A stretch of DNA of 5,421 bases from Nitrososphaeraceae archaeon (GCA_025936955.1 JAICSL010000139.1:1-5421), one strand, 5' to 3'. Shown: positions 1-5,421, counted from the stretch's first letter. The notes: generated from the sequence alone by a model not told the origin. Made by a program: numbers and translations.

Positions 1-872
1 AAACCATGGATATTTGTAGCATCATCTTCAACAGTTAACAGTTCAGAGGATACAGGTTTATCAATCATTCCCTGAAATTTACTTGCACCTTTTTGTACTA
101 TATGCGAATTGATCGAATATCCTATCACATCTTGTATCAATTCTGTTGCAGCTGTTGGTGACAGCAACATTTCTCCTTTGAAGCTATCAATTTTCCTTGC
201 CCCAAGCGAAGTTACGACGTTTCTAGCAAAGTCTTTAGCTGTTGACAATACATCTATACTCTTAACATGATGAGTACCGCCAAACTGATGATCAAAATTT
301 GAAACTTCCAAACCATCAATTGCCATTCCCATTATGGCCCAAAAGAATGTGCTTATAGTTTCCTTTCCTCTTAATCCGTTAGAATTCAATAAAACATGAG
401 TCATAACAGAGCTTGTAAAATTACCGCTATCAACGCTTATTCTATTATCAAATGATTTTGATTCATTTAACATCTTTGATGCAAATTTTGTTGCATCAGC
501 CAGTTTAAAGGATTCAGCATTTCTATCATATATACCTCTCAGCAGAGTCATTTTTGTGCTGTTAGGAATTGAATTAAATCTATCTGTAGGACTAACTCTG
601 GCGAGTTTTAACGCTTTTTCAACAGCGTTTATGATATCTTCTTTCTTTACAAGGTTGGTTGACGAGAAACCTAGTGAACCTTTTACAAGTGCTCTAACAC
701 CTAATGCAGTAGTCTGTTGAGACTTTGATTGTTTTAGATCATTACTTTCAATAAAAACCTCAGACTCCTTATTGTTAGATAAATATACCTCGACATGCTC
801 AGCTCCTCTCTTTTCTGCTTCCCTTAAAGCAAATATACATATATCTTCTGAATTAATATTGTAAACCCCCAA
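1..872 (-). CDS. tldE: TldE/PmbA, non-catalytic partner of the TldD metallopeptidase (3' end cut by window edge)
   Basis: The reading frame stays open on the minus strand from 872 to the left edge, giving 290 codons; TldE proteins are usually about 440-450 aa, so about one third is missing. It reads MGVYNINSEDICIFALREAE at the start, then has the TldE-type middle with EVSNFDHQFGGTHHVKSID and GARKIDSFKGEMLLSPTAA. An ungapped comparison with the neighbouring TldD around the shared proline (P239 here, P243 in TldD) puts Q247, D248 and Y252 where TldD has its HExxxH residues H251, E252 and H256. The zinc site is therefore absent, as expected for TldE. By family knowledge TldE forms a heterodimer with TldD that degrades unfolded or small peptides in the cytoplasm; in E. 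coli the pair matures microcin B17. The start is TTG at 872: the codon just before it in frame is a TAA stop and the next in-frame ATG is more than 100 codons in. The first 20 bases overlap the end of tldD, so the two are almost certainly co-transcribed. Confidence 0.9.
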   Translation of the reverse strand, partial: MGVYNINSEDICIFALREAEKRGAEHVEVYLSNNKESEVFIESNDLKQSKSQQTTALGVRALVKGSLGFSSTNLVKKEDIINAVEKALKLARVSPTDRFNSIPNSTKMTLLRGIYDRNAESFKLADATKFASKMLNESKSFDNRISVDSGNFTSSVMTHVLLNSNGLRGKETISTFFWAIMGMAIDGLEVSNFDHQFGGTHHVKSIDVLSTAKDFARNVVTSLGARKIDSFKGEMLLSPTAATELIQDVIGYSINSHIVQKGASKFQGMIDKPVSSELLTVEDDATNIHG

Positions 873-2265
873 TTATTGCATTACATCTTATATGTGGACC
901 CCCACCATCAACTTTTGCTGGCTGAAACTTTCCACAATATCCTGTTCCAATATCAAACTCAAAATCATTTCCGACCATATCTATAGACTGTAATACCTCA
1001 AAAGCGCTGCCAGAAATACTGGCGCCTTTCATTAACTGTGTTATTTCCCCTTTTTCAATCAGATATGCTTCTTGGGATCCAAACATAAATTCTCCATTAG
1101 CATCAGCCTGACCATTTCTTGCTCCCTTTATAAAATATCCATGTTTCGTCTCCTTTACAATATCATCAAATTTGGAATTTCCTGATTCTATGAAAGTGTT
1201 TCTCATCCTAATGAGCGGTTCATCATTATATTCAAACGCACGTGCGTTTCCAGTAGGCAAGGTATCAAACATTAACGCTGTTTCACGATTATGCAAAAAG
1301 GATTTAAGGATACCATTTTCTATGATTACTGTTCTTCCAGCCACAACACCTTCATCATCGACAGCAATAGTACCAGCAGGTTTTGTTGCAACATTTGTGT
1401 TTCCGCTATCCACTAGAGTAACCAGATTACTTGCTACCTCCTGTCCAATTTTATTTCTAACGACTGAACCAGATAGTACAAAATCTGCCTCTACCATGTG
1501 TCCTATAGCTTCATGCGAAATTAAACCTACCATTCCAGGATCTAAGATAACGGTACATTTTTCACCCTTTACGTGCTTTGCTTCAAGTAGCTTTACTGCC
1601 TTTTCTGATGCAAGATTAGCATACCCCAGGTGATCCCTTTTGAGGAATAGATCTTCCCATCCTCCAGTTATACCAATTCCTTCTGATGTCGTCACACTTT
1701 CACTTCCTCTACTGGCCACAGATACAACGTTAAACTCTGGTTTAGAGTCATAAATCTCTACTTCTGTCCCATCAGTAGTGACTATAATTTTATGATCTAA
1801 AATCTCACTATAGGTGCAAGATGACGATTTGATACTTTTCGAATATTTTCTTGCTTCAGCATCTGCTTCTTTTGATATTTTTACTTTTTTTTCTATATCA
1901 ATATCCTCTAACTTTCCTTTTACTTTTGCTCTAAAAACACCTTTAGTTGGTTTAAATGTTGCAAGCCCTTTTACTTTATTCTTTTTATTTTCTGCAAGTA
2001 TTTTTGCTCCTGATATTGCTTCAGAGAGCGAATCAATCAGTACCTTCCTTGTTAAATTTGTAGAGCTACTAAAGCCCCAACACCCATCAACCAAAACTCG
2101 TATCCCACAACCAGAACTCAGGATATTGCGTATTCTATCTAGTTCTCCATTACTAAAACTCACTTCATTTATTACTCTTAATTGATACCGCGCTTCAATA
2201 TAATTCGCTTCTTTACTTTTTGATATTAGATATTGCAAATCATCAATTATTAAAGACTCCTCCAT
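853..2265 (-). CDS. tldD: TldD zinc metallopeptidase (M103 family), complete
   Basis: This is a full-length 470-aa TldD. The N-terminal half (about 1-220) is the oligomerising alpha/beta domain. The C-terminal half is the catalytic beta-rich domain, with HEAIGH at 251-256: H251 and H256 bind zinc and E252 is the catalytic base. The family's third metal ligand is a cysteine near the C-terminus, and C444 in GTGYCGK fits it. RNTFIESG (355-362) and GARNGQADANGEF (381-393) are further TldD-like stretches. No signal peptide or membrane segment is seen, so the enzyme is cytoplasmic. In the family, TldD with TldE forms a chamber that cleaves unfolded peptides; a physiological substrate in archaea is not evident from this window. 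The ATG at 2265 is the natural start, about 35-40 bases downstream of a TATA-like box, and tldE follows with a 20-bp overlap. All key residues are intact and there is no sign of decay. Confidence 0.95.
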   Translation of the reverse strand: MEESLIIDDLQYLISKSKEANYIEARYQLRVINEVSFSNGELDRIRNILSSGCGIRVLVDGCWGFSSSTNLTRKVLIDSLSEAISGAKILAENKKNKVKGLATFKPTKGVFRAKVKGKLEDIDIEKKVKISKEADAEARKYSKSIKSSSCTYSEILDHKIIVTTDGTEVEIYDSKPEFNVVSVASRGSESVTTSEGIGITGGWEDLFLKRDHLGYANLASEKAVKLLEAKHVKGEKCTVILDPGMVGLISHEAIGHMVEADFVLSGSVVRNKIGQEVASNLVTLVDSGNTNVATKPAGTIAVDDEGVVAGRTVIIENGILKSFLHNRETALMFDTLPTGNARAFEYNDEPLIRMRNTFIESGNSKFDDIVKETKHGYFIKGARNGQADANGEFMFGSQEAYLIEKGEITQLMKGASISGSAFEVLQSIDMVGNDFEFDIGTGYCGKFQPAKVDGGGPHIRCNAIIGGLQY

Positions 2266-2298
2266 TCTGAATAAAATTCAAAGAATACCGACCATCAA

Positions 2299-2309
2299 TT
2301 ATATTTATC
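2299..2309 (-). promoter_or_regulatory. Probable TATA box of the tldD-tldE operon
   Basis: On the minus strand this reads GATAAATATAA, the best TATA-like match upstream of tldD. It lies about 34-44 bases before the ATG, which would put transcription start near 2278 and leave a leader of only about a dozen bases. No convincing Shine-Dalgarno site lies before the ATG. Based on sequence resemblance only. Confidence 0.45.
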
Positions 2310-2371
2310 TAAAAACACTTACAATGTATGTCTACCTTTAAAACAGAGTATTTTGGATATTTTTAGTTTCA

Positions 2372-2406
2372 TTATACAATTTTACCTGAATCAAACAGAT
2401 TATATC
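2372..2406 (+). promoter_or_regulatory. Candidate promoter region of the DipZ-like gene (two possible TATA boxes)
   Basis: Two TATA-like stretches fit. ATTATACAAT at 2371-2380 would give a leader of about 28 bases containing a three-codon mini-ORF. GATTATAT at 2399-2406 lies 24-31 bases before the TTG start and would make the transcript leaderless. The sequence cannot decide between them. The choice matters because a leaderless transcript would exclude the mini-ORF. Confidence 0.35.
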
Positions 2407-2416
2407 AGGATACAGT

Positions 2417-2432
2417 ATGATTAGGTAAATTG
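2417..2432 (+). promoter_or_regulatory. Start region: mini-ORF ATG-ATT-AGG-TAA just before the TTG start
   Basis: A three-codon ORF (2417-2428) ends one base before the TTG at 2430, and its AGG could double as a weak ribosome-binding element. The reading frame of the DipZ-like gene is closed by TGA at 2418-2420, so TTG at 2430 is the earliest usable start. Reinitiation after the mini-ORF is possible. A one-base sequencing error in the GGTAAA stretch, which would join the ATG to the gene, is the main alternative. Confidence 0.3.
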
Positions 2433-3431
2433 GAAATTATTTCTGCTAGTTTAGCACCAGAGTTAAGAGGGATCAAGGAATGGGCAAATTCAGAAGATCT
2501 CTCAATCAGAAATCTCAAAGGAAAGATCATATTGTTGGATTGCTGGACTTATACATGTATCTTCTGTTTACGCACAATTCCCATAATTAGACGCCTACAA
2601 CAAAAATATTCAAAGTACGGATTTCAAGTAATACAAGCTCACTCTGCAGAGTATGAATTTGCAAAAAATATATCAAATATCAATAGGGCGCTGTTACGGT
2701 ATGATGTTAGGAATATTCCAGTAGCATTTGACATTCATAACAAAACATGGGAAGCATATGGTAACACATACTGGCCTAAACATATTTTAATAGATCACAA
2801 TAACCTTGTTCGCTACGAACATGCAGGATACGGCGGAGTAGAAGCTTTTGAAGATAGCATAATAGAGTTATTGGAGGAAGCCGGCCAGAAACCAACAGAA
2901 GCCAGAGATATTGAAAATCCCAAACACGAAATTATTGATACTTATGGAATGCATTTTAATGGTATTGCCCCCGAGATCTGTGTTGGATATTCAAGGCTAA
3001 GAAAGTTTGGAAACAACCAAAAACTAAGACCTAATAAAATCAATACTGTTGTTGATTCTAGCTTTCATACAGAAAATGTCGCATACCTTCGTGGGAAATG
3101 GATATGGGAACAAGAAGGAGTAAAATTCGCCTCATCAAACAATGATGGAAATCCCGCAGTGATGATGAAATACAATTCTGCAAAACGAGTACATTGTATT
3201 ATTGGCACCTCAGATGGCAATGCAGGAAGAGCAGAACTCAAGATAGATGGCAATTACCTAACAGAAGAACGAATAGGCAAGGATGCAAAAATAGAAAACA
3301 AAATAAGTTTTGTAGATATCCGCTGGACATTTATGCATAATTTAATAAAAACTGAAAAGCCAGAGATTCATGAAATTGAAATTATCCCTCGTAGCAATAA
3401 TTTCATTTTCTATACATTTGTCTTTGGCTAA
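2430..3431 (+). CDS. Soluble thioredoxin-fold protein with DipZ-type C-terminal domain
   Basis: This 333-aa protein has two domains. Residues about 1-151 form a TlpA/DipZ-like thioredoxin fold: LKGKIILLDCWTYTCIFC (29-46) carries the redox pair C43/C46, and YWP (114-116) supplies the cis-proline loop. Residues about 170-333 resemble the C-terminal carbohydrate-binding-module-like beta domain of mycobacterial DipZ, including YLRGKWIWEQEGV (219-231) and the closing aromatic-rich FVFG. From memory, DipZ shares PEL-GI-W near the N-terminus, D-WTY-C--C, YWP and LRG-W in the same order. Full DipZ also has an N-terminal CcdA-like membrane domain, which is absent here. There is no signal peptide, so it probably acts in the cytoplasm as a thiol-disulfide oxidoreductase; its substrate is unknown. 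C38, just before the CxxC, is an extra cysteine. The start is TTG at 2430 because an in-frame stop lies at 2418. A peroxiredoxin follows 236 bp downstream on the same strand, a plausible but unproven partner. Confidence 0.85.
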   Translation: MEIISASLAPELRGIKEWANSEDLSIRNLKGKIILLDCWTYTCIFCLRTIPIIRRLQQKYSKYGFQVIQAHSAEYEFAKNISNINRALLRYDVRNIPVAFDIHNKTWEAYGNTYWPKHILIDHNNLVRYEHAGYGGVEAFEDSIIELLEEAGQKPTEARDIENPKHEIIDTYGMHFNGIAPEICVGYSRLRKFGNNQKLRPNKINTVVDSSFHTENVAYLRGKWIWEQEGVKFASSNNDGNPAVMMKYNSAKRVHCIIGTSDGNAGRAELKIDGNYLTEERIGKDAKIENKISFVDIRWTFMHNLIKTEKPEIHEIEIIPRSNNFIFYTFVFG

Positions 3432-3447
3432 ACAAAAATATAAAGTA

Positions 3448-3466
3448 TCTTTTGATTTTATTCTTA
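3448..3466 (+). terminator. T-rich stretch, probable terminator of the DipZ-like gene
   Basis: A T-rich run (TTTT at 3450-3453, TTTT at 3456-3459 and TT pairs after) begins about 17 bases past the stop codon. Archaeal transcription commonly ends in such oligo-T tracts without needing a hairpin. The same stretch is one arm of the inverted repeats described for this spacer. Confidence 0.4.
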
Positions 3467-3503
3467 TTCATTACGTGAATTGTGGTTGAAAAGCAATTTA
3501 TAA

Positions 3504-3527
3504 AATCAAATAATATAATCAAATAAT
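3504..3527. repeat. 11-bp tandem direct repeat AATCAAATAAT
   Basis: AATCAAATAAT occurs at 3504-3514 and again at 3517-3527, a period of 13 bases. A partial third copy (AATCAAA) starts at 3535. It lies about 140 bases before the bcp start codon, rather far for a core promoter element. It could be an operator-like site or AT-rich slippage. Confidence 0.5.
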
Positions 3528-3635
3528 GTGTGGCAATCAAAGATACTTCTCAAATATTAAACAACGATCATAACTTTGCACAGATCATATTTGTAAAGGC
3601 TTTGAACAAAAACAATAGCTAAAATCTCCAATGTT

Positions 3636-3645
3636 CTTAATAATT
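3636..3645 (+). promoter_or_regulatory. Probable TATA box of the bcp peroxiredoxin gene
   Basis: CTTAATAATT lies 23-32 bases before the ATG at 3668. This spacing would start the transcript at or a few bases before the ATG, which suits a leaderless archaeal mRNA. No Shine-Dalgarno site is seen. It suggests bcp is transcribed separately from the upstream gene. Confidence 0.4.
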
Positions 3646-3667
3646 AGTAGCCATTAATCGTTAGATC

Positions 3668-4162
3668 ATGGATCTTGAAGTAGCGGATAATCAGATATCA
3701 GAAGGAGAATTTGCACCAGATTTTATCATGACAGACTCTGACGGCAAGACTATAAAACTATCAGATTTACGGAAAAATAAGAAGGTTGTAGTCTATTTCT
3801 ATCCAAAGGATTTTACACCTGGCTGTACAACTCAAGCAAAAGAATTTACACGAGATCATGTCATTTTCAAAAACTTGGGTATTGAAATCATAGGGATAAG
3901 TCCCGACCATCATGAATCGCATATAAAATTTAGGGAAACAATGAGAATTCCTTATACACTTGTAGCAGATCCTGAACACAAGATTGCTAAAAGGTATGGA
4001 GTACATGGTCTCAAAAAGTTCATGGGTAAAGAATACTTAGGAGTCAATAGATCAACCTTTGTAATCGATGAAAACGGTAGAATTATTAAAATATTTTCAA
4101 ATGTTAAACCAGCTGGTCATAGTCAAGAGGTAATGGAAGTATGTAAATCAAATAATGGCTAA
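3668..4162 (+). CDS. bcp: Bcp/PrxQ-type peroxiredoxin, 1-Cys-like
   Basis: The 164-aa protein has normal Bcp/PrxQ length and fold signatures. APDF (16-19) opens the domain; YPKDFTPGC (45-53) holds the active site, with peroxidatic cysteine C53, T50 and P46; SPD-HESH-KF follows at 78-88; R128 in NRSTFVID is the conserved second-shell arginine. Such enzymes reduce hydrogen peroxide and organic hydroperoxides in the cytoplasm. Most PrxQ proteins have a resolving cysteine five residues after the peroxidatic one; here that place is K58. The only other cysteine is C159, near the C-terminus. The enzyme may therefore work as a 1-Cys peroxiredoxin recycled by an external thiol, or use C159. ATG at 3668 fits the leaderless promoter spacing and the next in-frame ATG (M21) would cut into the fold. 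The upstream thioredoxin-fold protein is a candidate reductant by position only. Confidence 0.93.
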   Translation: MDLEVADNQISEGEFAPDFIMTDSDGKTIKLSDLRKNKKVVVYFYPKDFTPGCTTQAKEFTRDHVIFKNLGIEIIGISPDHHESHIKFRETMRIPYTLVADPEHKIAKRYGVHGLKKFMGKEYLGVNRSTFVIDENGRIIKIFSNVKPAGHSQEVMEVCKSNNG

Positions 4163-4249
4163 TTTTTAGTGAGTATAAATATACAACATACATTAAAAGT
4201 ATCTTATTTTTAATATGGATTTGCCACAGCCATATATTATAAAACCTAG
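4163..4249. terminator. Convergent spacer with T-tracts and a small hairpin
   Basis: TTTTT at 4163-4167 follows the bcp stop codon directly, and a second T-rich run is at 4204-4211; either could end bcp transcription. A 6-bp perfect stem, ATATGG (4213-4218) with CCATAT (4230-4235) and an 11-base loop, lies between the two convergent genes and could act in both directions. The 10-mer AAAGTATCTT at 4196-4205 also occurs at 3442-3451, downstream of the other plus-strand gene. Confidence 0.4.
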
Positions 4250-4783
4250 TTAATACATAGCTTTTACTGTCTTATCAATCTCATTCTCAGGAACTTCAAA
4301 AAATTTTAAAGTATCCTTTATCTTCCTAGTGTCATGTAATTTTATATATTCTCGGTTTGTTCGAGTCTTGGTAACTGCTTCAGATATCTCCATAAGGAGA
4401 GTTTTCGCAAAAAAATTCCATTCTTGTAAATCTTTATTTGAATTCAATGCTATAAGTATAGGAACCAATTTTGTAAATGATGCAATAATTGCAATTCGGT
4501 ATTTTTGTAATTGCAATTTCAAAGTGTTTATGTCAGACATTGATTTGATATCAGAACAAATGATAAATTGATATTCATCCAGATTCTTTAAAATGCTCAC
4601 AGTATCACCTATGCTGGGTAATTTGAGACGCTGTAATCTTATATTCACTGATACATTTTCAAAAAGACCTTCTAGTTTATTTACAACAAGATGTTGTGAA
4701 GTTATGCCATCTTCGGATAATAGTTTTCGACATTTAGAAATATCAATATGTTTATTTATGATTAATTGGATTAATGTTATCAT
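4250..4783 (-). CDS. Hypothetical protein, 177 aa, unrecognised
   Basis: I do not recognise this protein. It is probably real: it stays open for 177 codons in AT-rich DNA, begins with ATG, has a TATA-like box at leaderless spacing, and the sequence looks like a folded alpha/beta or helical protein. Residues 1-60 alternate hydrophobic and charged residues, YQFIICSDIKSMSDIN (71-86) looks like a strand-turn-helix, IAIIASFTKLVPILIAL (97-113) is the most hydrophobic stretch, and the C-terminus from about 138 is highly charged. The hydrophobic stretch contains a lysine and is short, so I would not call it a membrane segment. There are only two cysteines (C18, C76) and no metal-binding, nucleotide-binding or catalytic motif I can name. 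It is convergent with bcp, 87 bp away. Other in-frame starts are ruled out by a TGA 10-12 bases upstream of the ATG. Confidence 0.7.
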   Translation of the reverse strand: MITLIQLIINKHIDISKCRKLLSEDGITSQHLVVNKLEGLFENVSVNIRLQRLKLPSIGDTVSILKNLDEYQFIICSDIKSMSDINTLKLQLQKYRIAIIASFTKLVPILIALNSNKDLQEWNFFAKTLLMEISEAVTKTRTNREYIKLHDTRKIKDTLKFFEVPENEIDKTVKAMY

Positions 4784-4802
4784 AATTATACATCATCAGC
4801 AT

Positions 4803-4812
4803 ACTTTTTAAA
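4803..4812 (-). promoter_or_regulatory. Probable TATA box of the 177-aa hypothetical gene
   Basis: On the minus strand the region reads AAGTTTAAAAAGTAT, with the TATA-like TTTAAAAA core 20-29 bases before the ATG at 4783. That is the spacing expected for a leaderless archaeal transcript. The rest of 4784-5021 holds no gene I can support. Confidence 0.4.
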
Positions 4813-5021
4813 CTTGATATCTTACCTGATCAAATACATAGACACGTATAATATTATGAAAATATGAAACTCATTATTCCTTATACGATTACTTTCACTA
4901 ATAGAATAAATCTTATTTGAATAACCATCAGTATATTCATCATTGATAATTATCTAGTATTTTATTTCTCGGCATTTTCTAGATGTATTTATCAAAGCAC
5001 TCAATTTGTAATGACTGAAAG

Positions 5022-5106
5022 TGCGGGAGATGGGATTTGAACCCACGAACCCCTAAGGGATAAGAGCCTCAGTCTTACGCCTTTGGCCATGCTGGGCGAC
5101 TCCCGC
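5022..5106 (-). tRNA. tRNA-Leu, anticodon GAG
   Basis: The minus strand folds into a complete type II tRNA of 85 bases. The acceptor stem GCGGGAG (5106-5100) pairs with CTCCCGC (5029-5023), followed by discriminator A (5022), as expected for leucine. The D-arm stem is GCC/GGC. The anticodon stem TAAGA/TCTTA closes the loop CTGAGGC, giving anticodon GAG (5070-5068), which reads CUC and CUU leucine codons. A long variable arm (CCC-TTA-GGG) is present. The T-arm is GTGGG-TTCAAAT-CCCAT, containing the standard GGTTCAAATCC element. No intron is seen and the 3' CCA is not encoded (the next bases are CTT), so it must be added by enzyme. I see no strong TATA box or T-tract around it; a weak candidate is TTCAAATTA near 5131-5139. 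Confidence 0.95.
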
Positions 5107-5402
5107 TCTAACAGATGGGCCAAATTCCGCTAATTTGAACATTACCATAAGAGAAGATTCGTTATTGTAAGTATACTATACGAGTCATATCTCAGCAATA
5201 ACGCAATACGTAGGTACTGAACTTACCTTCGATGACAACGCTAGCTAGTAAAAAATATCCATGATATTATTGTTGAAATAAAAACGAGTCGAGAACATCT
5301 AGAATAGTGGGTATCTATATTCTTTAGTGCAGTGAGCTGTAACCAGACTATCCAGGCTGATATCGTTAATAAACCCTATAATATGATGCTAGAATTTTTG
5401 GA
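5107..5402. other. Non-coding region rich in short inverted repeats
   Basis: No supported gene lies here on either strand; frames are broken by frequent stops. It holds a series of small inverted repeats: CAAATT/AATTTG (5121-5126/5132-5137, 5-base loop), CGTTATTG/CAATAACG (5160-5167/5196-5203), AGGTA/TACCT (5212-5216/5224-5228), the palindrome CTAGCTAG (5241-5248), AATATC/GATATT (5254-5259/5263-5268, 3-base loop) and AGAATA/TATTCT (5301-5306/5318-5323). Positions 5325-5362 are more G+C rich than their surroundings. It could be a structured RNA or just a long intergenic region; no known RNA family or C/D box pattern is recognisable. Confidence 0.4.
5376..5384 (+). promoter_or_regulatory. TATA-like box before a possible gene at the right edge
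   Basis: CTATAATAT lies 19-27 bases before an ATG at 5403. The spacing matches the leaderless arrangement suggested for bcp and the 177-aa gene, but it is supported by position and composition only. Confidence 0.3.
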
Positions 5403-5421
5403 ATGAAATTATCAGTAATAG
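5403..5421 (+). CDS. Possible start of a gene running off the right edge (six codons visible)
   Basis: ATG at 5403 opens a frame reading MKLSVI to the window end, with a TATA-like box at leaderless spacing. MKLSVI would suit a Rossmann-type protein or a secreted one, but six residues cannot identify anything. Another tiny frame from ATG at 5383 closes at TGA after seven codons, so 5403 is the better candidate. Very tentative. Confidence 0.2.

Larger units (their letters stand above)
3443..3548. repeat. Nested inverted repeats in the spacer between the DipZ-like gene and bcp
   Basis: AAGTATCTTTTGATT (3443-3457) is matched in reverse complement by AATCAAAGATACTT (3535-3548), 14 matching bases with one bulge. 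Overlapping the same left arm, TTTGATTTTA (3451-3460) is a perfect 10-base reverse complement of TAAAATCAAA (3501-3510). The two pairings cannot both form, because they share 3451-3457. In such AT-rich DNA part of this could be chance. The spacer has no open frame longer than about 15 codons that I would support. Confidence 0.45.

Noticed and set aside
1172..1633. Plus-strand open frame of about 150 codons inside tldD
   Set aside because: It lies wholly antisense to the intact catalytic part of tldD, and its serine/proline-rich translation has no recognisable motif; a shadow frame.
1814..2185. Plus-strand open frame of about 120 codons opposite the tldD N-terminal half
   Set aside because: Phe/Ser-rich antisense of a Lys/Glu-rich gene; typical shadow, with no promoter or start support.
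3526..3573. 15-codon frame starting MCGNQRYFSN in the DipZ-like/bcp spacer
   Set aside because: Very short, no suitably placed TATA-like box or ribosome site, and it overlaps the inverted repeat; nothing supports translation.
3767..4006. Minus-strand open frame inside bcp
   Set aside because: Antisense to conserved peroxiredoxin residues and without any recognisable protein feature.
4329..4811. Two plus-strand frames opposite the 177-aa gene (4329-4571 and 4593-4811)
   Set aside because: The minus-strand frame is longer, continuous and has a promoter-like box at the right distance; these two look like its shadows, though with an unrecognised gene the choice is less certain than elsewhere.
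4864..4920. 18-codon frame MKLIIPYTIT... between the hypothetical gene and the tRNA
   Set aside because: The nearby TATA-like stretch (4845-4855) is too close to the ATG and the peptide has no recognisable features.
5330..5365. Minus-strand segment with a tRNA D-arm-like look (AGCCTGGATAGTCTGG)
   Set aside because: No T-arm GGTTCRAATCC element or acceptor pairing is found at the right distance, so neither a tRNA nor a clear tRNA fragment is supported.
5216..5400. Possible C/D box sRNA (CTGA at 5217, GATGA near 5231, ATGATG near 5383)
   Set aside because: The boxes are in the wrong order and the C box consensus is not met; no paired C'/D' set.

Overview
The window is AT-rich, roughly one third G+C by eye, and looks archaeal. 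TATA-like boxes lie about 20-35 bases before several start codons, with little or no room for a leader or Shine-Dalgarno site. The tRNA gene does not encode its 3' CCA. The proteins favour Ile, Lys and Asn. An AT-rich thaumarchaeon (Nitrososphaeria, Nitrosocosmicus- or Nitrosopumilus-like) is my best guess, but this is an inference from style and gene content, not from a marker gene.

Layout. Bases 1-2265 (minus strand) hold tldD followed by tldE/pmbA, overlapping by 20 bp. Together they encode both halves of the TldD/TldE metallopeptidase; tldE runs off the left edge. A 164-bp divergent promoter region follows. Bases 2430-3431 (plus) encode a soluble two-domain redox protein: a TlpA/DipZ-type thioredoxin domain with a CxxC motif plus the beta-rich C-terminal domain of mycobacterial DipZ, without DipZ's CcdA membrane part. 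A 236-bp spacer with direct and inverted repeats separates it from a Bcp/PrxQ peroxiredoxin (3668-4162, plus) that lacks the usual resolving cysteine. An 87-bp AT-rich convergent spacer follows, then an unrecognised 177-aa protein on the minus strand (4250-4783). Bases 4784-5021 hold that gene's promoter and otherwise nothing I recognise. A type II tRNA-Leu(GAG) lies at 5022-5106 on the minus strand. The last 315 bases have no gene apart from a possible leaderless start at 5403, but carry a run of small inverted repeats.

How the genes fit together. TldD/TldE is a self-contained peptidase pair. The thioredoxin/DipZ-like protein and the peroxiredoxin are co-directional and functionally compatible, because a 1-Cys-like peroxiredoxin needs an outside thiol reductant. 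That pairing is an inference: each gene appears to have its own promoter. I see no phage, transposon, CRISPR or defence genes. The most unusual points are the stand-alone DipZ C-terminal architecture, the atypical peroxiredoxin, two TTG starts each preceded directly by a tiny ORF, and the repeat-rich spacers.
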